NCBI GenBank assembly: GCA_031286985.1
Contig: JAITTL010000021.1
Coordinates: 1-54,149 of the forward strand
DNA from: Endomicrobium sp.
GTDB lineage: Bacteria > Elusimicrobiota > Endomicrobiia > Endomicrobiales > Endomicrobiaceae
Direction: 5' to 3'
Length of the DNA stretch: 54,149 nt
Shown: positions 1-8,350 of the stretch, in pieces
Layout: each line of letters begins with the position of its first letter
Position numbering within the stretch: the first letter of the stretch is position 1
Made by a program: the position numbers and the translations under genes
The notes under the pieces: generated by a model
What the model was told of the DNA's origin: nothing
What the model saw: only the letters and a program-made list of their open reading frames with translations
Database searches by the model: none

Positions 1-171
1 ATAGAAGGAGAGATAGAAGGGATAAAGGAAGGCAAGGACAGAATAGCGATAGGAGCAGGAGTGGGGATAGATTTAGGTAAGGATATAGGGATAAATGTAA
101 ACATAAATTATGAAGGAGCCAAGAAGTATAAGGAGATGTATGGGAATATAGGGATAAGCTGGGGATTTTAA
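1..171 (+). CDS. Outer-membrane beta-barrel (autotransporter-like) protein, 3' end only
   Basis: Frame 1 is open from the window edge to TAA at 169-171 and gives 56 residues. The reading alternates polar and hydrophobic residues (IAIGAGVGIDLG, IGINVNINYEG) and ends in GISWGF, an aromatic C-terminal residue typical of barrels inserted by the BAM complex. The start lies outside the window, so passenger domain and function cannot be judged. The coding strand is strikingly purine-rich (GGA, GGG, AAG and ATA codons), unlike the genes that follow. Autotransporter or another large barrel family is an inference from the last strands only. Confidence 0.6.
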   Translation: MEGEIEGIKEGKDRIAIGAGVGIDLGKDIGINVNINYEGAKKYKEMYGNIGISWGF

Positions 172-238
172 TTTATTGAGATGAGAGATGGAATAATATC
201 CATTGAAAAAAATTCACATAGGAATGGTGTATTTGGTC

Positions 239-910
239 ATGATAGATTTACATGCACATACTTTTTTTTCCGATGGAATTTTAAGTCCGTCAGAGCTCGT
301 TTATAGAGCGAAATGTAAGGGTTATGCTGTTGTTGCGCTTACAGATCATGTTGATTATTCCAACATGGAGTTTGTCATTCCTAAAATGGTGAAAGTAGCA
401 AAAATATTAACAGAAAATTATGGTATTATTGTGGTACCAGGTGTAGAACTTACTTATGTTCCTCCAAAGCTTATTGAATCTGCTGCAGGTAGGTGTAGGA
501 AGTTGGGGTCTAAAGTTGTTGTGGTTCACGGGGAAACAGTTGCTGAAAGTGTGCCTCCTGGAACAAATATGAGTGCTGTTGAAGCGGGTGTGGATATACT
601 AGCTCACCCCGGACATTTGTCAGAGGAGGAGGCTAGTATTGCGGCTAAAAATGACGTTAAAATAGAGATAACTACAAGAAGATGGCATAGAGTTACGAAT
701 AAAGAAGTTGCTCAAGTTGCATTCAAGATGAAATCGAAGCTTGTTTTAAACACTGATTCTCATACTCCGGATGATTTTTTAACAATAGATCTCATAGCGC
801 AGGTTTTGATAGATGCGGGTCTTTCAAATGATTATTACGATGTTATGCAAAAAAATTCACAAGAGATAGTTGATAGGGTGCAGTGTAAAAGTACGTGTGA
901 AAGGGGATAA
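239..910 (+). CDS. PHP-domain metal-dependent phosphoesterase
   Basis: A 223-residue protein with the metal-ligand motifs of the PHP superfamily: DLHAHTFFSDG at the N-terminus, ALTDH near residue 36, a VPGVEL segment, VVHGE, AHPGH and NTDSH near the C-terminus. PHP proteins hydrolyse phosphate esters with a trinuclear metal centre; this one has the compact form seen in histidinol-phosphatase-like and uncharacterised members. The frame stays open upstream to TTG at 203 and ATG at 224, but ATG 239 places the first metal-binding His pair where the family expects it. The substrate is unknown; no histidine gene is nearby. It is followed after 6 bases by the TPR gene, so the two are probably co-transcribed. 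Confidence 0.8.
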   Translation: MIDLHAHTFFSDGILSPSELVYRAKCKGYAVVALTDHVDYSNMEFVIPKMVKVAKILTENYGIIVVPGVELTYVPPKLIESAAGRCRKLGSKVVVVHGETVAESVPPGTNMSAVEAGVDILAHPGHLSEEEASIAAKNDVKIEITTRRWHRVTNKEVAQVAFKMKSKLVLNTDSHTPDDFLTIDLIAQVLIDAGLSNDYYDVMQKNSQEIVDRVQCKSTCERG

Positions 911-916
911 ACAAAA

Positions 917-1558
917 ATGCGCTTAACAATTTTAAAAAAATTAGGCAAAAGTAAGAATTTTCAGTCTGTTGAATCAAAGAGCACGAAAAAGCTTTTTATA
1001 GTGATAGGGTCTGTAACAATATCGATTTTTGCATGCATACTCGTTTATTATTTAATATTTTACAAAAGCACCGCTTCTTCTTTTGCGATGGTAGCAAATG
1101 CCCGTGTAGCTTTTGACAATGGAGATCAACGGACAGCTGTTGCCTTTCTGGATGAAACAATATCAAAATTCCCAAAAACCGTAGCGGCATATCAGGCTAG
1201 ATTTTTAAAAGCTGATGTATTGATTAATCTTGATAATTATGATGAAGCTTTAAGTCTTTTGACAAAGATCGTAAATGAGGGGAAGCCTGAGAGTATAAAA
1301 CCGCTTGCTTTTGTAAAAATAATTTTCATCTATGATTTAAAAAAAGATTACGCTAGCATGATCGATTTTTCAAATAAATTTATCCGTGAATATCCTGGTC
1401 ATTTTTTTGTGAGAGATATTTATTTAAATTTAGCTGAATGTTATATTCGTTCTGGTGCTAAAGATGAGGCCATAAACATCTTTAATGAAATATTGATTAG
1501 TTTTCCTAAAACCAAAGAAGCTGAGAGGGCAAAAGACAGACTCAGTCAGATAAAATAG
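917..1558 (+). CDS. Membrane-anchored tetratricopeptide-repeat protein
   Basis: 213 residues. After a basic N-terminus there is one hydrophobic segment at about residues 26-48, then helical repeats with TPR spacing (AFDNGDQRTAVAFLDETISKF, a DNYDEALSLL unit, and a final KDEAINIFNEIL unit ending FPKTKEAERAKDRL). The last repeat resembles the tol-pal YbgF and BamD style of periplasmic TPR. The predicted topology is a short cytoplasmic tail with the repeats outside the inner membrane, so it is likely a scaffold in the envelope. AAGGGG at about 901 is a good ribosome site for ATG 917. The partner protein cannot be named from sequence. Confidence 0.7.
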   Translation: MRLTILKKLGKSKNFQSVESKSTKKLFIVIGSVTISIFACILVYYLIFYKSTASSFAMVANARVAFDNGDQRTAVAFLDETISKFPKTVAAYQARFLKADVLINLDNYDEALSLLTKIVNEGKPESIKPLAFVKIIFIYDLKKDYASMIDFSNKFIREYPGHFFVRDIYLNLAECYIRSGAKDEAINIFNEILISFPKTKEAERAKDRLSQIK

Positions 1559-1575
1559 CAAAGTATATGAATTTA

Positions 1576-1597
1576 AAAATTGTTGAGTAACAATTTT
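1576..1597 (+). terminator. AT-rich hairpin between the TPR gene and gcvH
   Basis: A perfect 9-bp inverted repeat, AAAATTGTT and AACAATTTT, with a GAGT loop, lies 17 bases after the TPR stop codon. It could act as a weak bidirectional terminator or mRNA 3'-end structure separating the PHP-TPR pair from the glycine cleavage genes. The stem has little GC and no long U tract follows, so termination is not certain. Confidence 0.4.
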
Positions 1598-1624
1598 AAT
1601 TTCCCTAGGGGGAGGAGTAATGCG

Positions 1625-2002
1625 ATGAGGCTTCTGCGTGATCTAAAGTACACAAAAACCCATGAGTGGGTTAAAGTAGAAAAAAACAAAGCAAGAGTTG
1701 GTATCACAGATTTTGCTCAGCATGAGATCACGGATATCGTGCATGTTGAACTTCCTGAAATAGGTAAACAGGTAAAAAAAGATCAACCTTCAGCAGTTGT
1801 GGAATCAGTAAAGTCCGCTTTTGATATATATGCCCCTTTGAGTGGGAGAATTGTTGAAGTGAATGATAACGTATTAAACAATCCCGAGCTTGTCAATCAG
1901 TTTCCATATGAAGATGGTTATTTGTTTGCAATTGAAATTTCAGATGAAAAAGAAATTGATAGTTTACTTGATGCAGACACTTATAACATGTTAATTCAAT
2001 AA
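1625..2002 (+). CDS. gcvH: Glycine cleavage system H protein (lipoyl carrier)
   Basis: 125 residues, the usual GcvH length. It carries the aminomethyl intermediate of glycine decarboxylation on a lipoyl-lysine, visible as K63 in VVESVKS. Family landmarks are KYTKTHEWV near residue 9, GITDFAQHEITDIV and the C-terminal LLDADTYNMLI. The frame extends upstream to 1580, but the strong ribosome site GGGGGAGGAG at 1608-1617 sits 7 bases before ATG 1625, which is the start used here. It is followed closely by gcvPA and gcvPB. No gcvT or lpd is in the window. Confidence 0.95.
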   Translation: MRLLRDLKYTKTHEWVKVEKNKARVGITDFAQHEITDIVHVELPEIGKQVKKDQPSAVVESVKSAFDIYAPLSGRIVEVNDNVLNNPELVNQFPYEDGYLFAIEISDEKEIDSLLDADTYNMLIQ

Positions 2003-2013
2003 AAGAAAATATC

Positions 2014-3345
2014 ATGGACTATACACAACAAAACCAGAAAGATAAACAAAAAATGTTAGAAACAATAGGAATTAATGATGTAAGTGAGCTATTTGATACA
2101 ATTCCAGAAAATTTGAAAGTAAGGAGTATAAATGTTTCAGGAGGAAAGACTGAGCAAGAGGTGCTCGATTATTTTTTGAATATTGCCTCAAAAAATAAGG
2201 TGCTCATATCTTTTCGAGGTGCTGGAATTTATGATCATTATGTACCATCTTTGGTTGACGAGATTGTAGGAAGATCTGAATTTTGGACTGCATATACACC
2301 TTATCAGGCAGAAGCAAGTCAGGGCACTCTGCAAGCCATTTTTGAGTATCAGAGTTTAATTTGTGCTTTAACAGGTCTTGATGTGGCAAATGCGTCTCTT
2401 TATGATGGAGCCACTTCAACAGCAGAGGCTGCTTTGCTTGCTTTTAGAGTAAGTGGGAAAAGAAAATTATTGCTGTCGTCTGCTTTGCATCCAGAATACA
2501 TTCAGACTTTGAAAACGTATTTACAAAATTTAAAGATCGAAATTATATTTATTCCTTTATCTGCTGATAGTAGTGTTGAGAAAGGATTTGTTGACTCGTT
2601 CAATAATGATGATGTGGCAGCCGTTATAGTGCAGTCACCGAACTACTTTGGAATTATTGAGGATATGAAATTTATATCTGAGTTTGCAAAAAAGCAAAAA
2701 TCGTTATTTGTTGCAGTCGTAAATCCTTTATCTCTTGGTATTTTTCAGTCTCCTGGGGAATATGATGCTGATATTGCAGTAGGTGAAGGGCAGGTTTTAG
2801 GTTCTTGCATGAGCGTAGGTGGTGCTACGCTCGGGTTTATGGCTGTAAAAAAAGCTTTGGAATGGAAAATGCCAGGAAGGATCGTAGGGCAAACTGTCGA
2901 CAAAGATGGAAAACGTGGTTTTGTGCTCACTTTACAGTCTAGAGAACAACATATAAGAAGAAGTAAAGCTACATCAAACATATGTACAAACGCGTCCTTG
3001 AACGCGTTGGCTGGGTGTGTATTTTTGTCCGGGTGGGGAAATAACGGGTTCAAAAATCTTGCTGTGATTAATATGTCCAAGGCGAGATATGCGTTTAATA
3101 AAATAAGATTCTTGGAAGGGTTTAACACAAAATTTGAAAACCAAACATTTTTTAATGAGTTTGTGATAGAAACCAAAAAAGATGTAAAGAAAATAAATAA
3201 AGTTTTGCTTAAGAATGGTATTCTGGGTCCCTTAGATTTGTCAAATGTAGGTAATAGTTTTAAAAATTGTCTTCTATTTTGTGTGACTGAAAAAAGAACT
3301 AAAATTGAAATTGATAAATTGGTAGAACTTCTCGCTAAAATATAA
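2014..3345 (+). CDS. gcvPA: Glycine dehydrogenase (decarboxylating) subunit 1
   Basis: 443 residues, the length of the N-terminal half (alpha subunit) of split P-protein. The opening (DKQKMLETIGINDVSELFDTIP) and FRGAGIYDHYVPSLVDEIVGRSEF are typical GcvPA. The subunit has the aminotransferase fold but no PLP lysine and forms the alpha2beta2 P-protein with GcvPB. TPYQAEASQGTLQAIFEYQS and LYDGATSTAEAALLA are intact, so the gene looks functional. It starts 11 bases after gcvH, and a 91-base gap separates it from gcvPB. Confidence 0.93.
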   Translation: MDYTQQNQKDKQKMLETIGINDVSELFDTIPENLKVRSINVSGGKTEQEVLDYFLNIASKNKVLISFRGAGIYDHYVPSLVDEIVGRSEFWTAYTPYQAEASQGTLQAIFEYQSLICALTGLDVANASLYDGATSTAEAALLAFRVSGKRKLLLSSALHPEYIQTLKTYLQNLKIEIIFIPLSADSSVEKGFVDSFNNDDVAAVIVQSPNYFGIIEDMKFISEFAKKQKSLFVAVVNPLSLGIFQSPGEYDADIAVGEGQVLGSCMSVGGATLGFMAVKKALEWKMPGRIVGQTVDKDGKRGFVLTLQSREQHIRRSKATSNICTNASLNALAGCVFLSGWGNNGFKNLAVINMSKARYAFNKIRFLEGFNTKFENQTFFNEFVIETKKDVKKINKVLLKNGILGPLDLSNVGNSFKNCLLFCVTEKRTKIEIDKLVELLAKI

Positions 3346-3436
3346 TGTGAATTTTTGTTTAACGTGTGTTAGGACAAAAGTTCGCTTTAATTTGGAGTAG
3401 TTCTAATTAAAACACGATAAAGTGTGGAAATTTTAA

Positions 3437-4867
3437 ATGGAAAAATTGTTAAATGAGTTGTCTTCAGAGTGCGGTTCGGCGTATAACGTTGGATCAGATA
3501 TCGAAATTAATGTGGAAATACCTGAAAATTTAAAAAGGGTTTCTACTTTGGGGCTTCCGTCAGTTGCTGAAAATGATTTGTTTAGACATTTTACCAACCT
3601 CTCAAGAAAAAATTATGCGTTAAGCACTGTTTTTTATCCTCTTGGGTCGTGTACAATGAAATACAATCCTTTGATAAATGAACGTATTGCAAAAATTAAA
3701 GAGTTTATTTCGATACATCCGTATCAACCATCGGAAAGCATTCAAGGTGTTTTGGAAGTGATGTATGATCTTGAAAAAGATTTATGTGAAATTTCAGGTA
3801 TGGATCATTTTTCCCTTCAACCAGCAGCGGGGGCGCACGGTGAATTTACAGGCCTTTTGATAATTGCAAAATATTTTAAATCCATTAAACAAAAAAGAAC
3901 ACAGATAATTGTTCCTGATTCTGCCCATGGGACAAATCCTGCTTCTGCTGCTTTGGCGGGTTTTGAAGTTGTTTCTTTGAAATCAGAATCTGATGGTGGT
4001 ATACTGCCGGAAAAATTGAAAGAAATTTTGACTCCGGAAGTTGCTGCAGTTATGCTTACTGTTCCAAATACCTTAGGAATATTTGAGAAAAATATACTTG
4101 AAATAGCAGATATGGTCCATAAAAATGGTAGTCTTTTATATTATGACGGAGCTAATCTTAATGCTGTCATGGGGATAACAAGGCCTGGAGATATGGGTTT
4201 TGATGTCATGCATATAAATCTTCACAAAACATTTTCGACCCCACATGGTGGTGGTGGTCCGGGAGCTGGCCCTGTTGGTGTAAAGGCATTTTTGGAATAT
4301 TTTTTACCTGTACCAAGAATAGAAAAAAAGAAATCAAAATTTGTTTTAAATTATAAAAAGCATAAAAGTATAGGAAAAATAGAAGCGTTCTTCGGTAATT
4401 TCCAAGTGCTGTTAAGAGCCTATGCGTATATGAAATCTTTGGGTGGGGAAGGGTTAAAAAATGTTTCGCAGCAGGCTGTTTTAAATGCGAATTATATGCT
4501 TTCAAGGTTTAAAGGTAAAATTGATATTCCAGCTGGAAACAGATGTATGCATGAGTTTGTTTTATCTCCTAAATCACTGTTAAAAAACAATTTGAGAACT
4601 TTGGATATTGCCAAAAGGCTTTTAGATTACGGGTATTATGCTCCAACAGTGTATTTCCCTTTAACTGTTGAAGAAGCAATTATGGTTGAACCTACGGAAA
4701 CAGAATCTAAAGAGACTTTAGATGCGTTTATTGATACCGTTATTAAAATTATTTTCGAGGAGATGGTCCAGATCCCACAAAAAGTAAAAGATGCCCCTGT
4801 TAACACGTCTGTAAGAAGATTAAATGAAATTGAAGCTGCAAGGAAACCTATTTTAAAATGGGAATGA
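3437..4867 (+). CDS. gcvPB: Glycine dehydrogenase (decarboxylating) subunit 2
   Basis: 476 residues, the PLP-binding half of P-protein. K264 in NLHKTFSTPHGGGGPG is the expected Schiff-base lysine, followed by the glycine-rich loop. FYPLGSCTMKYNP near the N-terminus and VEPTETESKETLDAFI near the C-terminus are family hallmarks. With GcvPA it decarboxylates glycine and passes the aminomethyl group to GcvH. ATG 3437 has no strong ribosome site. The 91 bases before it hold no gene. Confidence 0.94.
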   Translation: MEKLLNELSSECGSAYNVGSDIEINVEIPENLKRVSTLGLPSVAENDLFRHFTNLSRKNYALSTVFYPLGSCTMKYNPLINERIAKIKEFISIHPYQPSESIQGVLEVMYDLEKDLCEISGMDHFSLQPAAGAHGEFTGLLIIAKYFKSIKQKRTQIIVPDSAHGTNPASAALAGFEVVSLKSESDGGILPEKLKEILTPEVAAVMLTVPNTLGIFEKNILEIADMVHKNGSLLYYDGANLNAVMGITRPGDMGFDVMHINLHKTFSTPHGGGGPGAGPVGVKAFLEYFLPVPRIEKKKSKFVLNYKKHKSIGKIEAFFGNFQVLLRAYAYMKSLGGEGLKNVSQQAVLNANYMLSRFKGKIDIPAGNRCMHEFVLSPKSLLKNNLRTLDIAKRLLDYGYYAPTVYFPLTVEEAIMVEPTETESKETLDAFIDTVIKIIFEEMVQIPQKVKDAPVNTSVRRLNEIEAARKPILKWE

Positions 4868-4888
4868 TGCCCTAAAAAAGGTAAAGGG

Positions 4889-5383
4889 ATGAAAGATTTA
4901 AAAAATTTAAGCAGAGCTTTGACCAGAAAAGAAATGCAGACAGAGGTTAAAAATCTTAAAAAAGCTGGAGAGAAAATAGTTTTTACGAACGGTTGTTTTG
5001 ATTTGCTTCATGTTGGGCATATAGAGCTTCTTACAAAAGCGAAAAATTTGGGAGACGTTTTAATAGTTGCGATAAATTCAGACAAGTCTTTGGGTTGCCT
5101 TAAAGGTCAAAAAAGACCCTTAATTGGCCAAAAAGATAGAGCAAAACTTCTCCTCTCTTTGAAATGCGTGGATTATGTTATTGTGTTTGACGAACAGACG
5201 CCGAAAGAGATTTTAAGCGAACTACTTCCGGACGTTTTAGTAAAAGGAAGCGATTATAAATCATCGGAAATAGTAGGCAAAGAATATGTAAAAAAAATAC
5301 ATAGAGTTCCTTTTGTAAGGGGTCGATCAACAACAAATTTGATAAAGTTAATAGTAAATCGTTATGGTTATAAAAAAGTATAA
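4889..5383 (+). CDS. rfaE2: D-glycero-beta-D-manno-heptose 1-phosphate adenylyltransferase (HldE C-domain type)
   Basis: 164 residues, a standalone nucleotidyltransferase equal to the C-terminal domain of bifunctional HldE. The cytidylyltransferase-like signature is TNGCFDLLHVGHIELL, and GRSTTNLIKLI closes the protein. It adenylylates heptose 1-phosphate to ADP-D-glycero-heptose for the LPS inner core. The kinase half is a separate gene at 29399 next to the epimerase hldD, so the pathway is split over two loci. The ribosome site AAAGG precedes ATG 4889. The 3' end overlaps the next frame by 20 bases. Confidence 0.9.
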   Translation: MKDLKNLSRALTRKEMQTEVKNLKKAGEKIVFTNGCFDLLHVGHIELLTKAKNLGDVLIVAINSDKSLGCLKGQKRPLIGQKDRAKLLLSLKCVDYVIVFDEQTPKEILSELLPDVLVKGSDYKSSEIVGKEYVKKIHRVPFVRGRSTTNLIKLIVNRYGYKKV

Positions 5384-5867
5384 AACGGAAAAACGGAAAA
5401 TACAAAGAGAATTGAACGGTGATGGAAAGGTTTATCCAGTACCGGTTTTTAAACGTTCAAAAATTATTTTAAGAATTGTCGATGCTAATTTAAACCGTTG
5501 TCGTGAAGGATTAAGGGTGGTTGAAGATAGTTTGAGATTTATAGTAAATGATGATGTTCTTTACAAAAAAATTCGCAATATTCGTCACAATATTGATAGG
5601 ATCTTAAGGGATATTTATCCTGAGCTTATAAAAGGAAGAGACCCTTTTGGTGATCCAGGTAGAGAGATGCATGAAGTATTGAAGAAAGATTTACATGTTG
5701 CAGTAATTGCAAATTTTAAACGGGCTCAGGAATCCATGAGAGTTTTAGAGGAGTATTCTAAAATATTTTTGCCGGTGTTGTCTGCTGAGTTTAAAAAATA
5801 TAGATATGAAACGTACATAGCCGAAAAATTAGTTTATCTAAGATATAGAAAATTTTTTGCTTATTAG
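5364..5867 (+). CDS. thiD2: Standalone ThiD2-like protein (thiamine synthesis)
   Basis: 167 residues. The core from about residue 36 (RIVDANLNRCREGLRVVEDS, then RHNIDRIL, RDPFGDPGRE and FKRAQESMRVLEEYSK) matches the alpha-helical domain found at the N-terminus of some ThiE proteins. That domain was described as ThiD2, an alternative hydroxymethylpyrimidine-phosphate kinase. Here it stands alone, directly before thiC, which makes HMP-P the likely substrate. The start is uncertain: ATG 5364 overlaps rfaE2 and has no ribosome site, and the first 30 residues are Lys/Arg-rich and look non-domain. TTG at 5412 would remove most of this tail. Confidence 0.75.
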   Translation: MVIKKYKTEKRKIQRELNGDGKVYPVPVFKRSKIILRIVDANLNRCREGLRVVEDSLRFIVNDDVLYKKIRNIRHNIDRILRDIYPELIKGRDPFGDPGREMHEVLKKDLHVAVIANFKRAQESMRVLEEYSKIFLPVLSAEFKKYRYETYIAEKLVYLRYRKFFAY

Positions 5868-5969
5868 AAGATTTAATATTACGCTTTTGGGTTTATTGCG
5901 TGGTTTTGAGTAAAGTTGAGAATTTCTTGTATAGCACATACCTATAGAATATGATATTGGGGAATAAAA

Positions 5970-7235
5970 ATGACATTAATGGAAACAGCTAAAAATAAGA
6001 AAGTTAACGATTTAATAACAACGATAGCAGAAATTGAAAATTTAAAAGAGGAGTTTATAAGAGCTGGGATTGCAGCTGGAACTATTGTTGTTCCCAAAAA
6101 TATCAATAGATATTTTAAAAAAATTGCGGCAATAGGGTTAGGATTAAAGACAAAAGTTAATGCAAATATTGGGACTTCTCCAGAACATGTTGATTTAGCA
6201 GAAGAACTTTTAAAAGTTGATGCTGCTGTTAAAGCAGGTGCTGATGCGGTTATGGACTTGTCAACTGGTGGAAATTTAACGCAGATAAGGAAAGAAATTT
6301 TGGCAGCTTCGCCAGTGCAAGTGGGAACAGTGCCTATCTATGAAGCTGCTTGTAGGACAGTCGCAAAGGGTAAAAAAATATCTCAAATTGAGGGTGAGCT
6401 TTTATTTGATGTCATAGAGGAACAAGCGCAACAAGGTGTAGATTTTATGACCGTTCATTGTGGCATCAATAAAGCTAATGTTGAAATATTAAATCGCCAA
6501 AACCGCCTTACAGGTATTGTAAGCAGAGGAGGTTCGTTTTTAGTAAAGTACATAAATGCTACAGGAAAAGAAAATCCTCTTTTTGAACAATATGGTAGAC
6601 TTTTACAAATAGCGAAAAAGTACGATGTCACATTAAGTCTTGGTGATGGGTTCAGGCCTGGTTGCATACAAGATGCTTCAGATGGGCCTCAAATTGCAGA
6701 ACTTTCAGTTTTAGGGGACCTTGTTTTAATGGCAAGAGAATCAGGAGTTCAATCTATGATAGAGGGCCCGGGACATATACCTATAAATCAGGTTGAGGCA
6801 AATGTGATTATTGCAAAACGATTAGGGCATGGTGCCCCTCTTTATTTTTTAGGGCCTTTGGTGACGGATATAGCTCCCGGATATGATCACATAACTTCAG
6901 CAATTGGTGGTGCTTTAGCAGCTTCGTATGGAGTTGATTTTATATGTTGTGTAACACCTGCTGAGCATTTAAGATTGCCGGATGTACATGATGTGCATGA
7001 AGGAGTTGTTTCTGCAAAAATAGCAGGGCATGCAGCTGATATTGTAAAGGATGTTAACGGCGCCAAAAAACACGATGATGAGATGTCTAAATATCGCAAA
7101 GATAGGAATTGGGAAAAACAAAAAGAGTTTTGTATAGACCCAATTAAATTTGCAAAAGAAAGAGCAAAGCTACCTTCCCTTCAACAAGATGTGTGCACGA
7201 TGTGTGGTAAATTTTGTTCAATGTTGGATGAATGA
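5970..7235 (+). CDS. thiC: Phosphomethylpyrimidine synthase
   Basis: 421 residues, the shorter ThiC form without the long N-terminal extension. ThiC is a radical SAM enzyme that rearranges AIR into HMP-P. Recognisable blocks include GADAVMDLSTGG, TVPIYEAA, DFMTVHCG, SRGGSF, SLGDGFRPG, MIEGPGHIP and GPLVTDIAPGYDHI. The C-terminal cluster motif is CTMCGKFC (C409, C412, C416), giving CX2CX3C, one residue shorter than the CX2CX4C usually quoted. GGGG at about 5959 lies before ATG 5970. I see no TPP-riboswitch core in the 102-base leader, so a thiamine-sensing leader is not supported. Confidence 0.96.
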   Translation: MTLMETAKNKKVNDLITTIAEIENLKEEFIRAGIAAGTIVVPKNINRYFKKIAAIGLGLKTKVNANIGTSPEHVDLAEELLKVDAAVKAGADAVMDLSTGGNLTQIRKEILAASPVQVGTVPIYEAACRTVAKGKKISQIEGELLFDVIEEQAQQGVDFMTVHCGINKANVEILNRQNRLTGIVSRGGSFLVKYINATGKENPLFEQYGRLLQIAKKYDVTLSLGDGFRPGCIQDASDGPQIAELSVLGDLVLMARESGVQSMIEGPGHIPINQVEANVIIAKRLGHGAPLYFLGPLVTDIAPGYDHITSAIGGALAASYGVDFICCVTPAEHLRLPDVHDVHEGVVSAKIAGHAADIVKDVNGAKKHDDEMSKYRKDRNWEKQKEFCIDPIKFAKERAKLPSLQQDVCTMCGKFCSMLDE

Positions 7236-7238
7236 ATA

Positions 7239-7412
7239 GAATATGAAAATATTGTCAGCTATGTTGAAAGAAAATTATGGAAGAAGTATACAGTTTCGGA
7301 TATGACAAATTGGTTAGAGAATCACGAGTTTTTGTGTATGAAGGCCCAGGTTAATACCAGAAAAAGCAGATCTAAAAAAGTAGAGACAAATTTGTTCAAG
7401 AGTGTCTGATTC
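7239..7412 (+). pseudogene. Stop-free coding-like stretch after thiC, unidentified
   Basis: Immediately after the thiC TGA, in the same frame, a run of 57 codons is open to TGA at 7410-7412. It reads like protein (EYENIVSYVERKLWKKY, then DMTNWLENHEFLCMKA and a basic tail) but has no ATG near its start; the first Met codon is at 7302. It may be the end of a decayed gene or chance. I do not recognise the family, and the stretch is only moderately longer than expected by chance in AT-rich DNA. Confidence 0.25.
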
Positions 7413-7427
7413 TAACAAATTGTACAA

Positions 7428-8309
7428 ATGGTTAATTTTGAAAATAATATAAAAAAACTTTACTCAATGATGGATAAATGTACAATATGTCCTAGAAAAT
7501 GTGGTGTAAACAGAAATTATGGACAAAGAGGGTTTTGCAAAGTTTCGGACAAAATATTTGTTGCAAGCTGTAATACTCATTTTGGTGAAGAGCCTCCGAT
7601 AAGCTCAAAGAAAGGCTCTGGGACAATTTTTTTTTCAGGTTGTACTTTGGGGTGTGTTTTTTGCCAAAATTACCCAATAAGCCAGTTTTGTAATGGAAAA
7701 GAAACAAATGTTGAAAATTTAGTTAAAATGATGCTTGATCTTCAAAACAGATCTGCTCACAATATAAATTTTGTTACTCCTACTCACTACAGTGCTCAAA
7801 TCGTGAAATCCGTATACATTGCTCGAAAGAAAGGTTTAATGTTACCGATATTATACAATTGCAGTGGATATGAAGATATTGAAACTTTGAAACTCCTTGA
7901 AGGAACTGTTGATATATATCTGCCAGATATAAAATATTCTAATAATGAAATAGCTTTTAAATATTCCGGAATTAAGAATTATGTTGAAATAAATCAAGTT
8001 GCTTTAAAAGAAATGAAAAAACAGGTTGGAGATTTAATAGTTGATGCAAATGGTGTGGCGCAAAGAGGACTGATCGTAAGGCATTTAGTTTTACCTGGTA
8101 ATATTGAAAACAGTAAAAAAGCTTTAGATTTTGTTATCAAAGAATTGTCGAAAGATACTTTTGTGAGCTTAATGGCTCAGTACCACACAGCACATAAATC
8201 AAATAAGTTTAGGGAGTTGTCGCGTTCATTAAAGAAGGAAGAGTATGAAGATGTGACAAATTATCTTAAGGATTTAAATTTGGAAAATGGTTGGGTACAG
8301 GATTTATGA
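7428..8309 (+). CDS. PflX-type radical SAM protein
   Basis: 293 residues of the COG1313 group, often labelled pyruvate formate-lyase activating enzyme-like. The radical SAM motif is C72-x3-C76-x2-C79 (GCTLGCVFCQN). An N-terminal CTICPRKCGVNR segment plus GFCKV supplies four more cysteines, typical of the group. GEEPPISSKKGSGTIFFSG is a family signature. The reaction is unknown; no glycyl-radical enzyme lies in the window, so the activating-enzyme label is only by similarity. The gene follows thiC by 192 bases. ATG 7428 lacks a clear ribosome site, and a second Met pair at 7467 is a possible start. Confidence 0.85.
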   Translation: MVNFENNIKKLYSMMDKCTICPRKCGVNRNYGQRGFCKVSDKIFVASCNTHFGEEPPISSKKGSGTIFFSGCTLGCVFCQNYPISQFCNGKETNVENLVKMMLDLQNRSAHNINFVTPTHYSAQIVKSVYIARKKGLMLPILYNCSGYEDIETLKLLEGTVDIYLPDIKYSNNEIAFKYSGIKNYVEINQVALKEMKKQVGDLIVDANGVAQRGLIVRHLVLPGNIENSKKALDFVIKELSKDTFVSLMAQYHTAHKSNKFRELSRSLKKEEYEDVTNYLKDLNLENGWVQDL

Positions 8310-8350
8310 TGAAGATTTCTTGTGAATTATTGTATTTGGAGGTGGTGTGA

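Noticed and set aside
2745-3176. 143-residue - strand frame inside gcvPA
   Set aside because: Shadow of a highly conserved gene; composition (many Ser, Pro, Leu) is typical of antisense translation.
5868-5969. TPP riboswitch before thiC
   Set aside because: The leader lacks the conserved CTGAGA and ACCTGA-type core, and 102 bases leave little room for the full aptamer.
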